In this document: piece by piece, positions 1 to 12,081 of the stretch | Numbering within the stretch: position 1 is the stretch's first letter | How the letters are laid out: every line of letters begins with the position of its first letter | Origin: Armigeres subalbatus | Taxonomy: Eukaryota; Arthropoda; Insecta; Diptera; Culicidae | Assembly (NCBI RefSeq): GCF_024139115.2 | Contig: NC_085140.1 | Location: 431,581,240-431,645,239, forward strand | Direction: 5' to 3' | DNA length: 64,000 nucleotides | The notes under the pieces: generated by a model | Seen by the model: the letters and a program-made list of their open reading frames with translations, nothing else | Databases searched by the model: none | What the model was told of the DNA's origin: nothing | Made by a program: the position numbers and the translations under genes

Positions 1-1540
1 ACGGAATTCCCGAAGGAATTCCTAACGGAATTCCCGAAAGAATTCCCAAAGGAATTCCCAACGAAATGCCCGAAAGAATTCCCAAAGGAATTCCCGAAGA
101 AATTCCCAACGGAATTCCCGAAGGAATTCCCAACGGAATTCCCGAAGGAATTCCTAACGGAATTCCCGAAGGAATTCCCGAAGGAATTCCCAACGGAATT
201 CCCGAAGGAATTCCTAACGGAACCGAATCCAACCCAACCGAATCTCCGAAGAATATCCTTACGGAATTTCCGAAGGAATTCCTAACGGAATTTCAGAAGG
301 AATTGCAAACGAAATTTCCGAAGAAATTCATATCGGAATTTCCGAAGGAGTTCCTAACGGAATTTCCGAAGGAATTCTTTACGGAATTTCCGGAATAGTT
401 CGTGTCGGAATTTCCGAAGGAATTTCTGTCTGGATTTCCGAAAGAATTCCGGTCGGAATTTCAGAAAGAATTCCTGTCGGAATTTCCGAAGGAATTCCTG
501 ACGGTATTTCCGGAAGAATTCCTGACAGAATTTTCAAATGGATTCCTGACGGAATTTTCAAGAAAAAAAATCCTGACGGAAGCTGCAGTTACAGAGGAAC
601 GCCTTTAGATTTACACAGGCTTGGGGGTCGCGACCCATCACTTTGGGAAACTATGCCTTAAGGAACTTCACGAGAGATGTCTGCCGAAAATCGCGGAGGA
701 TTTCCTGACGAAACGGATTTCATGTCAGAATTTGTGGAGGAATTCTCGACAGAACTGACAGAGCTACCGAAGGAAGTCATAATGGATCTTCCGGAGGAAT
801 TCCTGACGGAACTTCCGGAGGAATTTCTGATGGAGCTTCTGGATAAATTCCTGATGGAATTTCCGGAGGAGTTTCCTACGGAACTTCCGCAGAAATTTCC
901 GTTAGAACTTCCAGAAGAATTCCCGACGGATCTTCCAGAAGAATTCCTGACGAAACTTCCGGAAAAATTCCTGTCGGAAGTAATTTTTAATTGACTTTTC
1001 GAAGGAAATCGTAACGGAATTTTCGAAATAATTCCTAACGGAGTTTCCGAAGGAATTCCTTACGGAATTTCCGAAGGAATCCCTAACGAAGTTTCCGAAG
1101 GAATCCCTAACGGAATTTCCGAAGGAATTCTTAACCTGTCGGAATTTCTATCGCAATTTCCGAAGGAATTCCTGTCGGGATTTCCGAAGGAATTCCTGTC
1201 GGAATGTCCGAAGGAATTTCTGTCGGGACTTCCGACGAAAATTCCGGAACATTTCCTGACAAAATTTGCAGAGGTTTTCATGTCGGAATTTGTGGAGGAA
1301 TTCCTGACAGAACTTCCAGAAGAATTTTTGACCGAATTCCTGACTGAGCTTCCGGTGTAGTTCCTGACGGACCTTTTAGAGGAATTCCTGACGGAACATC
1401 CGAAGAACTCCTGAAAGAACTTCCGGAGGAAATCCTGACGGAGCTACCGAAGGAATTTCTAATGGAACTTTCTGAGGAATTTCTGACGGAAATTTCCGAA
1501 ACATCCGGAAGAGCTCCTGAAGGGACTTCCGGAGGAATTG
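1..1540. repeat. 24-bp GGAATTCC-type minisatellite array
   Basis: A degenerate tandem array whose unit alternates two 12-mers, close to GGAATTCCCGAA and GGAATTCCTAAC. The first 230 bases are the most regular; later copies drift to GGAATTTCCGAAGG and CTTCCGGAGGAATT. The unit length is a multiple of three and contains no stop, so reading frames stay open on both strands (for example 66-398, 677-994 and 1060-1565) and encode monotonous EFPKEFLT-like or GIPEGIPN-like octapeptides. I see no start context, splice sites or non-repetitive protein segment, so I treat these frames as artefacts of the array. The array is cut by a short non-repeat island at about 608-690. Confidence 0.85.
612..660. repeat. 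hAT-like terminal remnant inside the minisatellite
   Basis: Between two blocks of the 24-bp array lies a short segment with GGGGGTCGCGACCC followed by CACTTTGGGAAACTATG. Read on the minus strand it has the TTTCCCAAAGTG then GGTCGCGACCC arrangement common at hAT-type transposon ends. No partner end or target duplication was found, so this is a tentative remnant. Confidence 0.3.
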
Positions 1541-1565
1541 GCGCCTTCATAAATTTCAATCCCAC

Positions 1566-2722
1566 TTTCTTTTTAATGGTCTTGGAATATTAGATCTCTT
1601 ATTAGTCGTATGACTTTTGGATGTCTGTGGGATCTTTTGGCACTTTTCAAAGAAATCCGTGCCCTTATGATGTGGACCTGATCATCACGAATAATTTCCT
1701 TACCTCATGTTTGGAATAGTCGGATAGAAATATGAAAATTGATTTATTATGATCTGTTTGAATACTCATTAATGGTTAGATCATCAGAAAAGTCTTGGTT
1801 TGGTGAACCTTTAATTTCTTGTATGCGAAACAGATATAAGTATCTGAAACTCAGAGTATTACAGTATCAAATAAATTCAAAAAAATTCGTGGCAGTTATT
1901 CCTTAACTAAGCTTTGTATTTCAACAGTTTAAATAATGTTTTAATCGAGTACTTGCTTACTTGAGAAGTGAGTTGTTTTCAACACGACGAAGTGCACATT
2001 GTATAACGCAACATTGACATTATTAGCTAACTAGAACAACTACCAATAACTTAATCGCGCGGAAGGAAAAAAAAGACCAACGCGCGCCCGCTAGATGCTC
2101 GTTTGCACATTACACTCCTTCCATTTGCCGTCAGTGTTGCAACAAAGTTGAACCGTTTTAATGACATTTCAATCCTTTATGCCCGTCGCCGTGGAACATG
2201 AGAACTGTGCGGATCCAACCACCACCGAACGGATTATCCTCCGGTATATCTCCCCGGCGATCGGGCAACATGTACCTACTCGCCATATTACGAAATTTAT
2301 TTTTATTATCGCACTATCCGCCTGCCACTTCACGACCGCGCTCTGCCGTGTTGAAGAGCTCTCGGGCAATGTAACTTTCTGAAGAGGTGGCCGCTGAAAG
2401 CGAGCGAGGAGGGAAGCTTTGTGTCGATCTATTTCAAACATCCAATCAGATTAGACTCGACAACAACGGAGACCCGTTGCTGATGGAAAGAGCAACGATG
2501 GCAGTTAGCAAGCCGATATTTTCCTCAGTTTTCCCCTAAAGCGACAGCCAGCCACCGAGCGAACCCCAAAGACGGCGCGACGTTGTTGTTGGTTGCAGAG
2601 ATTGGTCTTTCCTCGCTACTGAGCCATCGAGCGTCGGGTGACTGACTGACTGAGTGACTGACTGCGGCAAGCGAGCTTCTGCGGCGCTGATGTTGGGTGA
2701 CTTTTAATTGCCTCAAAATATC
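1566..2722. other. No gene seen; TGAC microsatellite near the end
   Basis: AT-rich to about 2080, then of higher GC and complexity. Short open frames on both strands look like chance. A TGAC/TGAG microsatellite occupies about 2639-2664. Nothing else is recognised. Confidence 0.5.
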
Positions 2723-2974
2723 TATAAAAAGTCAACAACATACCCGCGCGGAGAGTTAGAGATTTATCAAGGTGTCGGTTCGGATCGAATTTGTGGATCG
2801 ATGGAAAGCCACAAGCGGAGGACGCCGATGACGCCACGATGGCTGCTTCAAGAAGGCCACTGCCTGCGGTGCGGCTGAGCAGCTGCGGCAGTACCCAGTT
2901 TATCGCCGAGCTGTTGCTGTTCGGATAGCTGAAGTGTGGGAAATTTTCCGATCTAGGGGGGTTTTTGTGTAAGT
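2721..2974 (+). promoter_or_regulatory. Candidate TATA promoter, first exon and splice donor
   Basis: A TATAAAAA box starts at 2723. About 30 bases downstream is a possible start site near 2754, and a GGATC motif at 2782-2786 sits where an arthropod downstream promoter element would be. The sequence from here to about 2960 is less repetitive and richer in GC than its surroundings. A strong donor-like GTAAGT lies at 2969-2974. The first ATG, at 2801, opens only about 25 codons, so the exon would be non-coding or carry a short upstream frame. This is inference from motif spacing; no acceptor or coding exon was found downstream. Confidence 0.22.
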
Positions 2975-3794
2975 TGAGGATTCGAGTCGCTTAATAGAGT
3001 TCTTGCGGCACTTGTGGCTCCCAATTTGGATGCTGATGACGATCATGAACACTTGCCGATTGGAATGTAATGTCATTATTTGTGGATACTGAAGGTTGCG
3101 GCGGATGAAGTTTGCAAATTTCGTAGGGCAATCAAATGCAACGATTTGCGCTACGTACAAACATTATATGGCAAGTTTGATTTTGAAATTACTCCTAGGC
3201 ATTTGCTTTTTATTCCAACGAATAATTGATCTGGAATTTTGGAAGTTCGGTTTAAGAAATTGAACGAATTTCATTTTTTTAATATGTCAAATCGAGATCA
3301 AGTAATTTTTAAATAAATTTATCGAATTTAAATAAACCAATCTCGAACAGACTCATATTCCGAACACTCGTTACATGAAAATTCATATGAAACATTCCGA
3401 TATTATTGCATAAATAAACGAATTTTCTCGGCAGGCATACAGATCAAGGACATTATAATTGTCTTACAATGAGATAACGTTGAAATTTTGCATTTTAGTG
3501 CATTCAATTTTATTCTATGGGTGTTCAGCATTTGTGACAAAGTTTGACGGGGCAGATTTGCGTTTTGGGTGTAACTTATTTTGTGAACGAACATTGTTTC
3601 ATGGATTCCTTAAAATGCAAGCGTTTTTCTCCACAACTAATTCCCTTATCTGATAGAGGAAAGTTTATTATGGCGGATAGATACCATGCGAAGCGAATGG
3701 TAAGTAATCTCAACTGCAATTCCAAGAACAGTTCCATCAATTGGTTTAATTTATTTCAAGTTTATTACTTAGTGCTGAACATTTTTTGCAAAGA
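2975..3794. other. AT-rich, nothing recognised
   Basis: AT-rich sequence with only short, composition-driven open frames on both strands. I see no repeat structure, gene or RNA. Confidence 0.5.
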
Positions 3795-4260
3795 TTAACA
3801 CGAGGTCGAATTCTAACGTCGGTCGGGAGATTCCGGGTCGAGCATAGCGTCCGGTTCTTTGATACGCCACATTCTACTCGATCTAGTCCCTAGCGATGGA
3901 ACTAATCTACTCCGACGAGAAGTTCTCCATCTCCCCGTCTTAGTTCTTGGGTTACTCGCGGATTATTCAAATGATCATTGGGTGGGAAATCTATTCTACT
4001 CCGACATACAGTTTCCCGGCAATGGGATTTTCCCGCTACCGTGGAAGGCTGTGGCGTAACCTGCGTTATGCAGACCAACGCAGATCCGAAGCGATTACTC
4101 ATTTCGGAGGATGACTGGACTAATGTCGAATCCAGCCTAGAGATTCCGGATGCAGCTGAAAGAGCGTCCGGTTCGATGGTGCCCCAACGAACCACGACAC
4201 AAAACTGGTACCTTAACGCGTCATGATCTATTCGACCATGTCCCCGGTTGATTTGCGATT
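3795..4260. repeat. Unclassified repeat-like segment
   Basis: A sharply bounded GC-richer block in AT-rich surroundings. Motifs recur inside it: GATTCCGG near 3829 and 4142, GCGTCCGGTTC near 3848 and 4165, and CTACTCCGAC near 3907 and 3994, each followed by a CAGTTTCCC- or AAGTTCTCC-like stretch. A 121-codon minus frame (3902-4267) matches no protein I know. It is probably a fragment of a dispersed element. I could not assign a class. Confidence 0.4.
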
Positions 4261-4629
4261 TACTCAAAATCTGTACAAATCGGTCAAACTTTTTATCAAA
4301 AGATCAAATCTTGTTTCTTTTTCAAGTTCATTTCATACAAAATAAAGAAAATGAATTCACTCAAACTTTCTTTTTAGCGAATGTTAAATGCCGGTCCTTG
4401 CAGTTAACTACAATCAAGTTCAGCACACAGGAATCATTCAATCAAACGGGAAATTCAATTATCGATCACGTGAAAAATTGTCGGGGATCTACGAAATCGT
4501 ATCAAACGCTTTTTTGACTCACTACCATTTTTTGTTCGTAGAAGGAAAACGGAAATATGTATTTTCTTATCTTTTGGGTAATTTTTTAATAGCGCTTGGT
4601 GCGATATAGCAGAACCTTAACCAAATATT
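4261..4629. other. AT-rich, nothing recognised
   Basis: AT-rich spacer between the unclassified segment and the 3 prime end of the RTE element. No gene, repeat or RNA seen. Confidence 0.5.
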
Positions 4630-4734
4630 CCTCACCTTACTAACTTACTTACTTGATGGGCTACAGCTCTTCGATGAACCTAAGCTAGTTACGAAGTCCG
4701 TAATAAGCCCTATTTGCAGCTGCAATACGCCTTT

Positions 4735-6604
4735 TCACCTCGCGGGTAACATTATCGCATCCGGCACCATTTCACTACCAGCACCACTAATGAACCCACG
4801 TTGATTACCAGCGACCATGTACTTCGTTTTGCTGGTATTAATCGTGAGTAGAATCCACGCTGTCTCCCTCTTAAAAGGCGCAACAGCCTCTTCCACGGCA
4901 CGGCGATCAATCCCGATAATATCGATGTCGTCCGCAAATCCCAGGAGCATATGCGATCTTGTGATAATGGTACCGCTTCTTTGCACACCAGCTCTCCTAA
5001 TTGCTCCCTCGAGCGCTATATTGAACAGTAGGTTCGAGAGTGCATCACCCTGCTTTTAATCCATCTAAGGTAACAAATGACGTCGATATTTCATCCGCAA
5101 CCCTTACACTTGATTTCGATCCGTCCAACTTTATACGAATCAGCCGTATCAGTTTCGCCGGAAAACCATGTTCAAGCATAATTTGCCATAATTCATTCCG
5201 TTTCACTGAATGGTATGCCGCCTTGAAATCAATAAACAGATGATGTGTTTGCAAGTTGTACTCCCGGAATTTATTAAGGATTTGTCTCAGGAAAAACATT
5301 TGATCCGTCGTTGATCGGCCCTCACGAAAAACTGCATGGTATTCACCGACGAAGGACTCTTCAAGCGGTCTCAATCTGTTGAACAGAATACGGGACATAA
5401 TTTTGTACGCTGAATTAAGGAATTAAATAAGTTATTTATCGGTAATTGGCGCACTCCAGTCTGTGCCCTTTCTTAAAGAGAGGGCAAATGAGGCCGTCCA
5501 ACCAGCCAACCATACTTTCGACATAATATGGTGCAGAACTTCATAAAGCTGCTCACTGCCATGTTTGAGAAGTTCAGCCGGGAGTTGGTCCTTTGCCGCA
5601 GCCTTATTGTTTTCAACTCTTTAACAGCTTTTTAACCTCATCTAGTGTAGGCGACTCCACAGATTATCCATCGTCGCTAATGTTTATTCTGTTCACCGAT
5701 GCATCGTCACTTCCACTATTCACCAAGGTGTCAAAATGTTGCTTCCACCTGGCTGCCACTTAGGTTTTATCTGTCAGTAAATTCCCTTTTTAGTCGTTGT
5801 ACATGACGGGAGATGGCGCTGTCTTCCTCCGCACGCCATTGACAGACTCATAAAACCTCCGCATATCGTTCTGCTCCATTTTTTCCTGCGCTGCGCTAAT
5901 CACTTCTCGCTTAACTTTTCAAAAGGACCTAAGTAACTTTTTTTTTCATGAATTAATTTGAATAGCGAAATTAACAGAAAAACATGAAAGCTTTTGATTG
6001 CAGTACTCAAATAATTTCATGGAAAAAATGTTACTTTTGAAAAGTTAAGCGAGACTTGTTCTTCATATTCTTTGTTCTTCCTGCGGTTGGTTCGTTTTTC
6101 GGCTGCTCTTGTTTTCTTGTACCGATCTCTATTCGACACCAACATCCGGCTTCTAGCAACGTTCTTCTCATCTGTCACTCTCTAACACTCCAAATCGAAC
6201 CAACCCGTCCTGGGTTGCCTCTGTGCAGTGCCTACCACTTCTCGTGCTGTTGTGCTCACCGCTCTATGGATCGACTCCCATAGATCGTTGATGTTGTCGC
6301 TAACGTTGATTGCACTTATCCGTTCGTCGAGCTTCTGGCGGTACTCAGCCGATACTCCTTCCGCCGTATTGTAATGCATCGTTCGCTGTGATCTTTTGTC
6401 CGATACAGTAGACAACCGCGATCGAATTTTGCTGACAACGAGGTAGTGATCAGAGTCAATGTTCGGACCTCTGAATGTCCGCACATGGATAACATCCGAG
6501 AAATGGCGCCCATCCACCAGAACATGGTCTATCTGGTTGCAAGTTTCACCATTTGGGTGTCTCCAGGTGTGCTTTCGGATATTCTTTCGTGCAAAGTAGG
6601 TGCT
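4735..6604 (-). pseudogene. RTE polyprotein, endonuclease C-terminus and reverse transcriptase
   Basis: Continuation of the RTE reading frame below the insertion. The endonuclease end is clear (NQIDHVLVDGRHF, then RGPNIDSDHYLVVSKI, with the catalytic SDH-type motif). An in-frame stop follows GWFDLEC near 6182, but the same frame stays open beyond it through a basic linker to about 6050. After the small insertion the frame resumes (KREVISAAQEK). The reverse transcriptase has LFNRLRPLEESFVGEYHAVF, then motif A LFIDFKAAYHSVKRNELW, and the catalytic FADDIDI box near 4938. It has several stops and frameshifts, and the C terminus past RRIAAANRAYYGLR is cut short. It cannot encode an active enzyme. 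Confidence 0.82.
5911..6048. mobile_element. Small MITE inside the RTE element, TTAA-flanked
   Basis: About 138 bases interrupt the RTE frame. The ends are inverted copies of TTAACTTTTCAAAAG (5911-5925 and 6034-6048), and the RTE frame is recognisable on both sides. TTAA at both ends could be the target duplication or part of the inverted repeat. No internal coding. The class is uncertain; TTAA duplication would fit piggyBac or Kolobok types. Confidence 0.55.
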
Positions 6605-6980
6605 GTGTCAAAAGGTCGAAAGGACAAAAGGTCGAAAGGACAAAACGTCGAAAGGACAAAACGTCGTAAGGACAAAAGGTCGAAAGGACAAATGGTCGAA
6701 AGGACTAAAGGTCGAAAGGACCAAATGTCGAAAGGACAAAAGGTCGAAAGATCAAAGATCAAAAGGACGAAAGGTCGAAAGGACAAAAGGTCGAAAGGTC
6801 AAAGATCAAAAGGTCGAAATGACGAAAGGTCGAAATGATAAAAGGTCGAAGGAAAAGAGGGTAAAAATAATGACAGTAAGTTGAAGGAAAAGAAGGTTGG
6901 AAAAAATATTGGGTCGAAAGGTCGAAAGGACGAAAGATCAAAGAGGAAAAGGTCGACAGAAAAAATAGTCGAATAGACAG
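6605..6980 (+). repeat. Left inverted satellite arm, 16-bp unit
   Basis: About 23 units of GGTCGAAAGGACAAAA, degenerating inward to variants with GATCAAAGATC and GGAAAAGAGG. Because 16 is not a multiple of three, the open frames (6446-6838 and 6600-6884) cycle through three registers and encode a low-complexity KGRKDKRSKGQ pattern. They are not genes. Confidence 0.85.
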
Positions 6981-6984
6981 AGAT

Positions 6985-8300
6985 TGAAGGTTTCATTCTA
7001 TAAATCATTGATTGTTCTTACGAATTATGCCTTATTTACATTTTAAACAGACTCTATTCTTTAGAGTTTACTCAACCCTCTCCAAATTTTCTATTTTCGC
7101 TCAAAATCACTATTTTGCTTTTTAAAACCGATCTGAACACATTTCAGGCAAAAATTTTAGAATCGTGATTTCATCAATTTCATCTTTTTAGAATTTTGTT
7201 CTTCTAGCTTGAAATTATTTTTTGACCAGATTTGAACAAGTATTGAGCTTTATATTATTGGTCGACATCAAAAATTTTTTTAATATCTTCACAATTAAAA
7301 ATTGCAAAAATGTATGAAAGTACCCCGTCTAAAGGCGGTCTTGGACGTTAAAGGGTTACTCGTTGACTTCATTAAATGAAAAATTGAAAAGGGCACGTTC
7401 ACAAATTACGTAACACAAATTTGGGAAATTCCATACTCCTCCCTACTTCACAGCGTAATGTAAGGGTTTCTATCTAATCTAATCTAATCTCATACTTGCC
7501 CAGCCAATACTTAAAAGCATCCTGGAAAATGACGGTTTATAAATTCCGTCATTTTTCTTTTCATACGGCCAGGCCAACTACGCAGTATGTACCGCAGAGA
7601 TGATTTCTAGATACTAAGCGACTTCAGAATTTGTAAACCCTTAAAATCGATCCATACCATGAAATCGAAGGGAAAGGAAGATAGCGTGGACCTCTCGTAC
7701 CAAATGCTTCCAGTTAGTATAAATAGTAATTAAATATTATATTAATGAATTTTTCGTTGGAACCGAAGCTATTTTAAAGTTATGAAATGCTCCATTCGGC
7801 AAGTGATGGTTGACGTCGTGTTCAGAATAACTACGTTCACTATAAATGAGAAAAGAAGGAAATCATCATTAGTAGACTGTAACGTCAGCTTATTTCCTCG
7901 GTGACGGATTTGATGACAATTGAATGAAAATAAAAGAAGCACTAGCACAACATAAGAAGATGTACACTTTAATTATTCTCATGTTATTTTTGAAATGCTT
8001 TTCCAGGCTGCTACCAGAAATCAAGTGGGGTTTAATCCTTGATTCCAATCTATAAAACACATCGCAGGGACATGAGTATTACTATTAGCGGTCGGGAAGC
8101 ATTAGTGTAGTATTTACTTAATGACTTACCGACAATTTCATAAGCACTACAGGAAATTGGGGAAGGTTTTCGTTGGGTCAGGATTTGCCTGTAGCTGGCC
8201 ATGTGGCCGTGGTAGATCTTACCCCGTAACACACCACGTAAAGGTGTCTACCCAGCATTACGGGAAACAGCGTAATGTAAGGGTTGCTATCAATAAAAAT
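6985..8300. other. AT-rich interior of the foldback-like insertion
   Basis: No gene seen. The motif GCGTAATGTAAGGGTT occurs twice in the same orientation, near 7452 and 8270, each followed by a short tandem tail (TAATC repeats after the first, AATAAA repeats after the second). This suggests two fragmentary copies of one small dispersed element ending there. An ACAAATTACGTAACAC motif lies before the first. Confidence 0.35.
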
Positions 8301-8476
8301 AAAAATATATTATATATTCATTAAATAAATTTTATATTATACACAGGTTAATATAAATACGCGAAACTAAAAAAAGCCATATGATTAGAATAAATAAGAA
8401 TTCAACAATTAAATATATTTTTATTATTAATTGGTACATTCATCTGACATCATTGTCTACATGAATAAAACTTAAG

Positions 8477-11400
8477 CTAGGCAAATGCATTAGATTGTAA
8501 CAATCGTAGTCTGAAATTACTTGTGCTTATAGAAAAATCAAATAAACTGTAAACACTATTAAACATACTACACATTATACGTATTGGCTCGTTCTGACCA
8601 TAGCCAGTGCGTCTATAGTCCAATCTTAAAAAGTTTGTTTGTCTTAAGTTACGAGGAATAGCTTTTATGTTGATTTGAGCTAGCAAATTGGATGAATCAA
8701 TATATCCGGTTATCACTTTTGTATAAACAGAACTCTTTCCACCTGACGTCTCCTAGTTAATGTGTCCATTGCAAGCAAACGGCAGCGACTCCGGTAGGAT
8801 GGTTAGTTGAAAGGGTCACGCCAAGGAAGATACCTCAACGCATTACGAACAAAACGAGATTGGACGGCTTCTATTCTCGAAGTCCAGCTTTCAGAATAAG
8901 GGCTGCACACGACAGCAGCATATTCAAGTACAGACCGCACTAGTGAGAAATACAATGCTCGCAAGCATGACGGATCCTTGAATTCATTTGATATTCTGAA
9001 GATAAATCCCAGATTTCGATTGGCTTTCGCAATAACAATAACATACGGGTAATGCTCTTGAAAAGACAGTTTTGTGTCTAGTTGAACACCGAGATCCTTA
9101 ACTACTGATCCTCTCGCGACCATTTCACCTTCAATGTCATAGTTCCACTTGATTGGGTTCTTTTTACGGGTGAAAGATATAACCGAGCTTTTTTAGTATT
9201 GATTAACATCTCGTTGATTCCACACCATTCTGCAAAGGCATTAACAAGTTTCTGGAGGTTCAAACAGTCTTCGAGGGACTTTATAACGATATATATTTTA
9301 AGATCATCTGCATGCAGAAGTCGGCAGCCTCTAGGGAAAACAGCGCAAACATCATTGATGAACAAGGAAAACAGCAAAGGGCCTAGGTTGCTGCCCTGAG
9401 GTACACCGGAAAAAATCGAGAAGGAATTGGACTGAGCTCCACCAATCTTCACAGACAGACGTCGATTAATTAGGTATGATTTTAACCAGTTGACAAACTT
9501 TGGCGCAACACCCATCCGCTGGATCTTCGCAAGGAGAAGGTTGTGGTCAACACGATCGAATGCAGCTTTCAGATCAGTGTATATAGTGTCTACTTGACAC
9601 CCGTATTCCATATTACGTAAGCAGAACGATGTAAATTCTGTGAGGTTAGTGACTGTTGATCGACCAGCAAAGAAGCCATGTTGGTCATTTGAAATATAAT
9701 TCCTTACTTCATGAAATAGTATTTTGTGAACCAGAATTTCTAGTAACTTTGATCCTGCACATAAAGATGTGATACCGCGATAGTTGTTCACATTGCCACG
9801 GTTGCATTTTTTGAAAACTGGGATAAGGATGGATTTCTTCCATGCATCTGGGAATACTGATTGTGCCATAGATTGATTGCAAATAGCAGATAGAGGAGCG
9901 CAGAGTGCCAAGGCACACTTTTTGAAAACAATGGGTGGTATACCATCTGGTCCTGGTTGGCAAGATGTTTTCAGTTTGGTGATAGCATCACAAATGAACC
10001 TTTTGTTTGAGAAACTGCATATGTAACATTTTTGGCCAAAATGAGATTTTTATGTATTCTGAATCCTCTTCCAAAAATACGTATTCTGGCAAAAAATACG
10101 AAAAAAAATTTTTTGTTCAGGAATGTATGAAATTTTTTTCGTTTGTTTGAGAAACTACATAAGTCCACGCACTTTGAAGAGCAATTATGGAGTACTGTTT
10201 ACAGTTTTTGCACTGGAAGTGCCTCAGGGTGTTGAGTTTTGCCAAAAACTATTGATCTGTATCGAAGAAATTGAAAGGTTCGGTGCCAATTTGTCCAAAA
10301 ACAGTTTTTTGTTGTTTTCTCGAAATTGTGTAAAATGGACTTATGCAGTTTCTCAAACAAATGGTTCAAATATTCGCTTCAGTGAAAAAGATGTTCTGCA
10401 TTCCTAGTAGTCCTTCTGGGACATTACGAAGAGCGGCTACGATGTGCTGCGCGGATGCCACATCCGATTTGAAGACGCTTGAGAAATGGCTTGCAAATAG
10501 ATTGCATATCTCCGCAGAAGATGATGCTGTTTCAGTACCATAGGACCTAACGGAGGGAAAACCATTTACTTTACGCTTTTCATTCACAAATGTCCAGAAG
10601 CGCTTCAAATCATTTTGTCTTCGTCGCACATAATATGAATATAGTGGTCGGTTATAGTTCTTATATCTATTACTAGCGACCTGAAACTCTTGTTTTGTAA
10701 CTATATTCCGATTGGCAGAATAGTGCCGTAAGGCTTTAGCACGTTTACGTTTTAATATTCTCAGGCGTTGGTTCGACAAGGTTGACCTTTAGTACGACGA
10801 GTTGCAGGAGCATAGACCCGAAACAACACGAGAAGCGTATCAGTGAGGATTCTCACAGCATCGTTCACATTTTCAGCAGTATACAGTGGTGTCCAGTCTT
10901 TTTCTAAAATGGCACGGTTTAATGCGGAGAAATCAGTTTTACGAAAATTGAACTGAGAAAGTTCCATGGTATCTATAAAGGGTATCTTCTGCGGACAGTT
11001 AAGTGATACTAGGAGAGCAGGATGGAATGCATCCATAGCAACCAGTGGCTCATCGGCTTCAGTAATGCTACACTGGCAAGCATCTTTCTCATAGCAAAAA
11101 ACCAGGTCCAGTATACGATCACTATGATTGATAACTGGGTTAAGTTGGTTCATATCAAGCACCGACATACCGTCAATCAGGGCTGAGTTGGATCTATTGA
11201 AAGATGATTCACAAGGGTCGGGGTATAGGAAATTGTTGGGGACATTTTTCCATACGAGTCCATTATAGTCACCAAGTATAAGGTGGGAATTATGCAGCCC
11301 AAGTGAGCCCGCAACATGACTGGTACACTCAATATGCTGCTCAATGTAGTGAGGATCAGTAGCGTATTCTGGTGGTATATATATCACACCAATACAAACA

Positions 11401-11750
11401 TCGTTCGAAGCAGTAGAAACACGAACCCATAACTGCTCCAGTTGGTCATGTGCAGGAAGCGTAACATCAACAGATTTCAAGCGATTCGAAACAGCGACAA
11501 TATCGCCGCCACCTCGTTTCTTTCCGGTTATTTCAGCATTCCGATCCTTCCTATATACGGTATACAGGTCTCCAAACAGCTGCGACGAGAATATCTGACC
11601 ATTCAGCCACGTCTCGGTGAGAACAATCACATCATAATCTGCATCAGACGTTGCGAGGTAAAACTCATCCACCTTCGTGCGTAGCCCTCTCACATTTTGG
11701 TAGAAGATTCTTAAACTATAACGTATCGGAGTATCCATCGATGTGTTCAT
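8477..11750 (-). pseudogene. CR1 ORF2, endonuclease and reverse transcriptase, interrupted
   Basis: ORF2 of the CR1 element. The endonuclease (11750-10761) starts with a YQNVRGLRTKVDEF motif and has VIVLTETWL and a GDYNGLVW block. The linker (10779-10369) ends at the MITE insertion. The reverse transcriptase (about 9990-9102) has PGPDGIPP, the NNYRGITSL and QHGFFAGRST blocks, motif A DLKAAFDRVDH, SGVPQGSNLGPLLFSLFIND and the active-site HADD (normally YADD or FADD). The C terminus continues through SVLEYAAVVCSPY and ends at 8477 with NYGQNEPI-like and MFNSVYSLFDF sequence typical of CR1. At least three frame breaks (near 10770, 9110 and 8720), plus the MITE, inactivate it. Confidence 0.82.
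9995..10368. mobile_element. MITE inside CR1 ORF2
   Basis: A 374-base insertion at the linker-RT boundary. The ends are inverted copies of about 27 bases with core GTTTGAGAAACTGCATA, extended outward to TGAACC. A third copy of the terminal motif (GTTTGAGAAACTACATAAGT) lies internally near 10145, in the same orientation as the left end. No coding capacity and no clear target duplication. Confidence 0.65.
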
Positions 11751-12081
11751 ATGCTGATCAGGTACTACATCGTTTAATTGTGGGTAAATTTGCAGGGAGT
11801 GCGGCAGGTCAGTCGGCGATCGACAGTGGTCAGTTGAGGTCAGGCTTGAGTAGGGGTCTACAAGATGGAGGTATCGCTATGACAAGGTGCAGTAGTCATC
11901 CCTGGTTCGGCGGTACATATACCATTCTTATAGTTACCTGAGAAAGCAAGGAAATCCACCGATGACTGATGCCGAGTTCGTTCAGTGTAATGTTCTGCAT
12001 ACAACGAAGGCGCTAACTGCTATGTAGAATAGTCAATTTTTTGACTTGCTTTATTACGCCTTTTGATAAAGATCGGACATT

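Noticed and set aside
6446..6884. Lysine-rich open frames of 130 and 94 codons
   Set aside because: Produced by the 16-bp satellite arm; they start in RTE antisense sequence and have no protein character.
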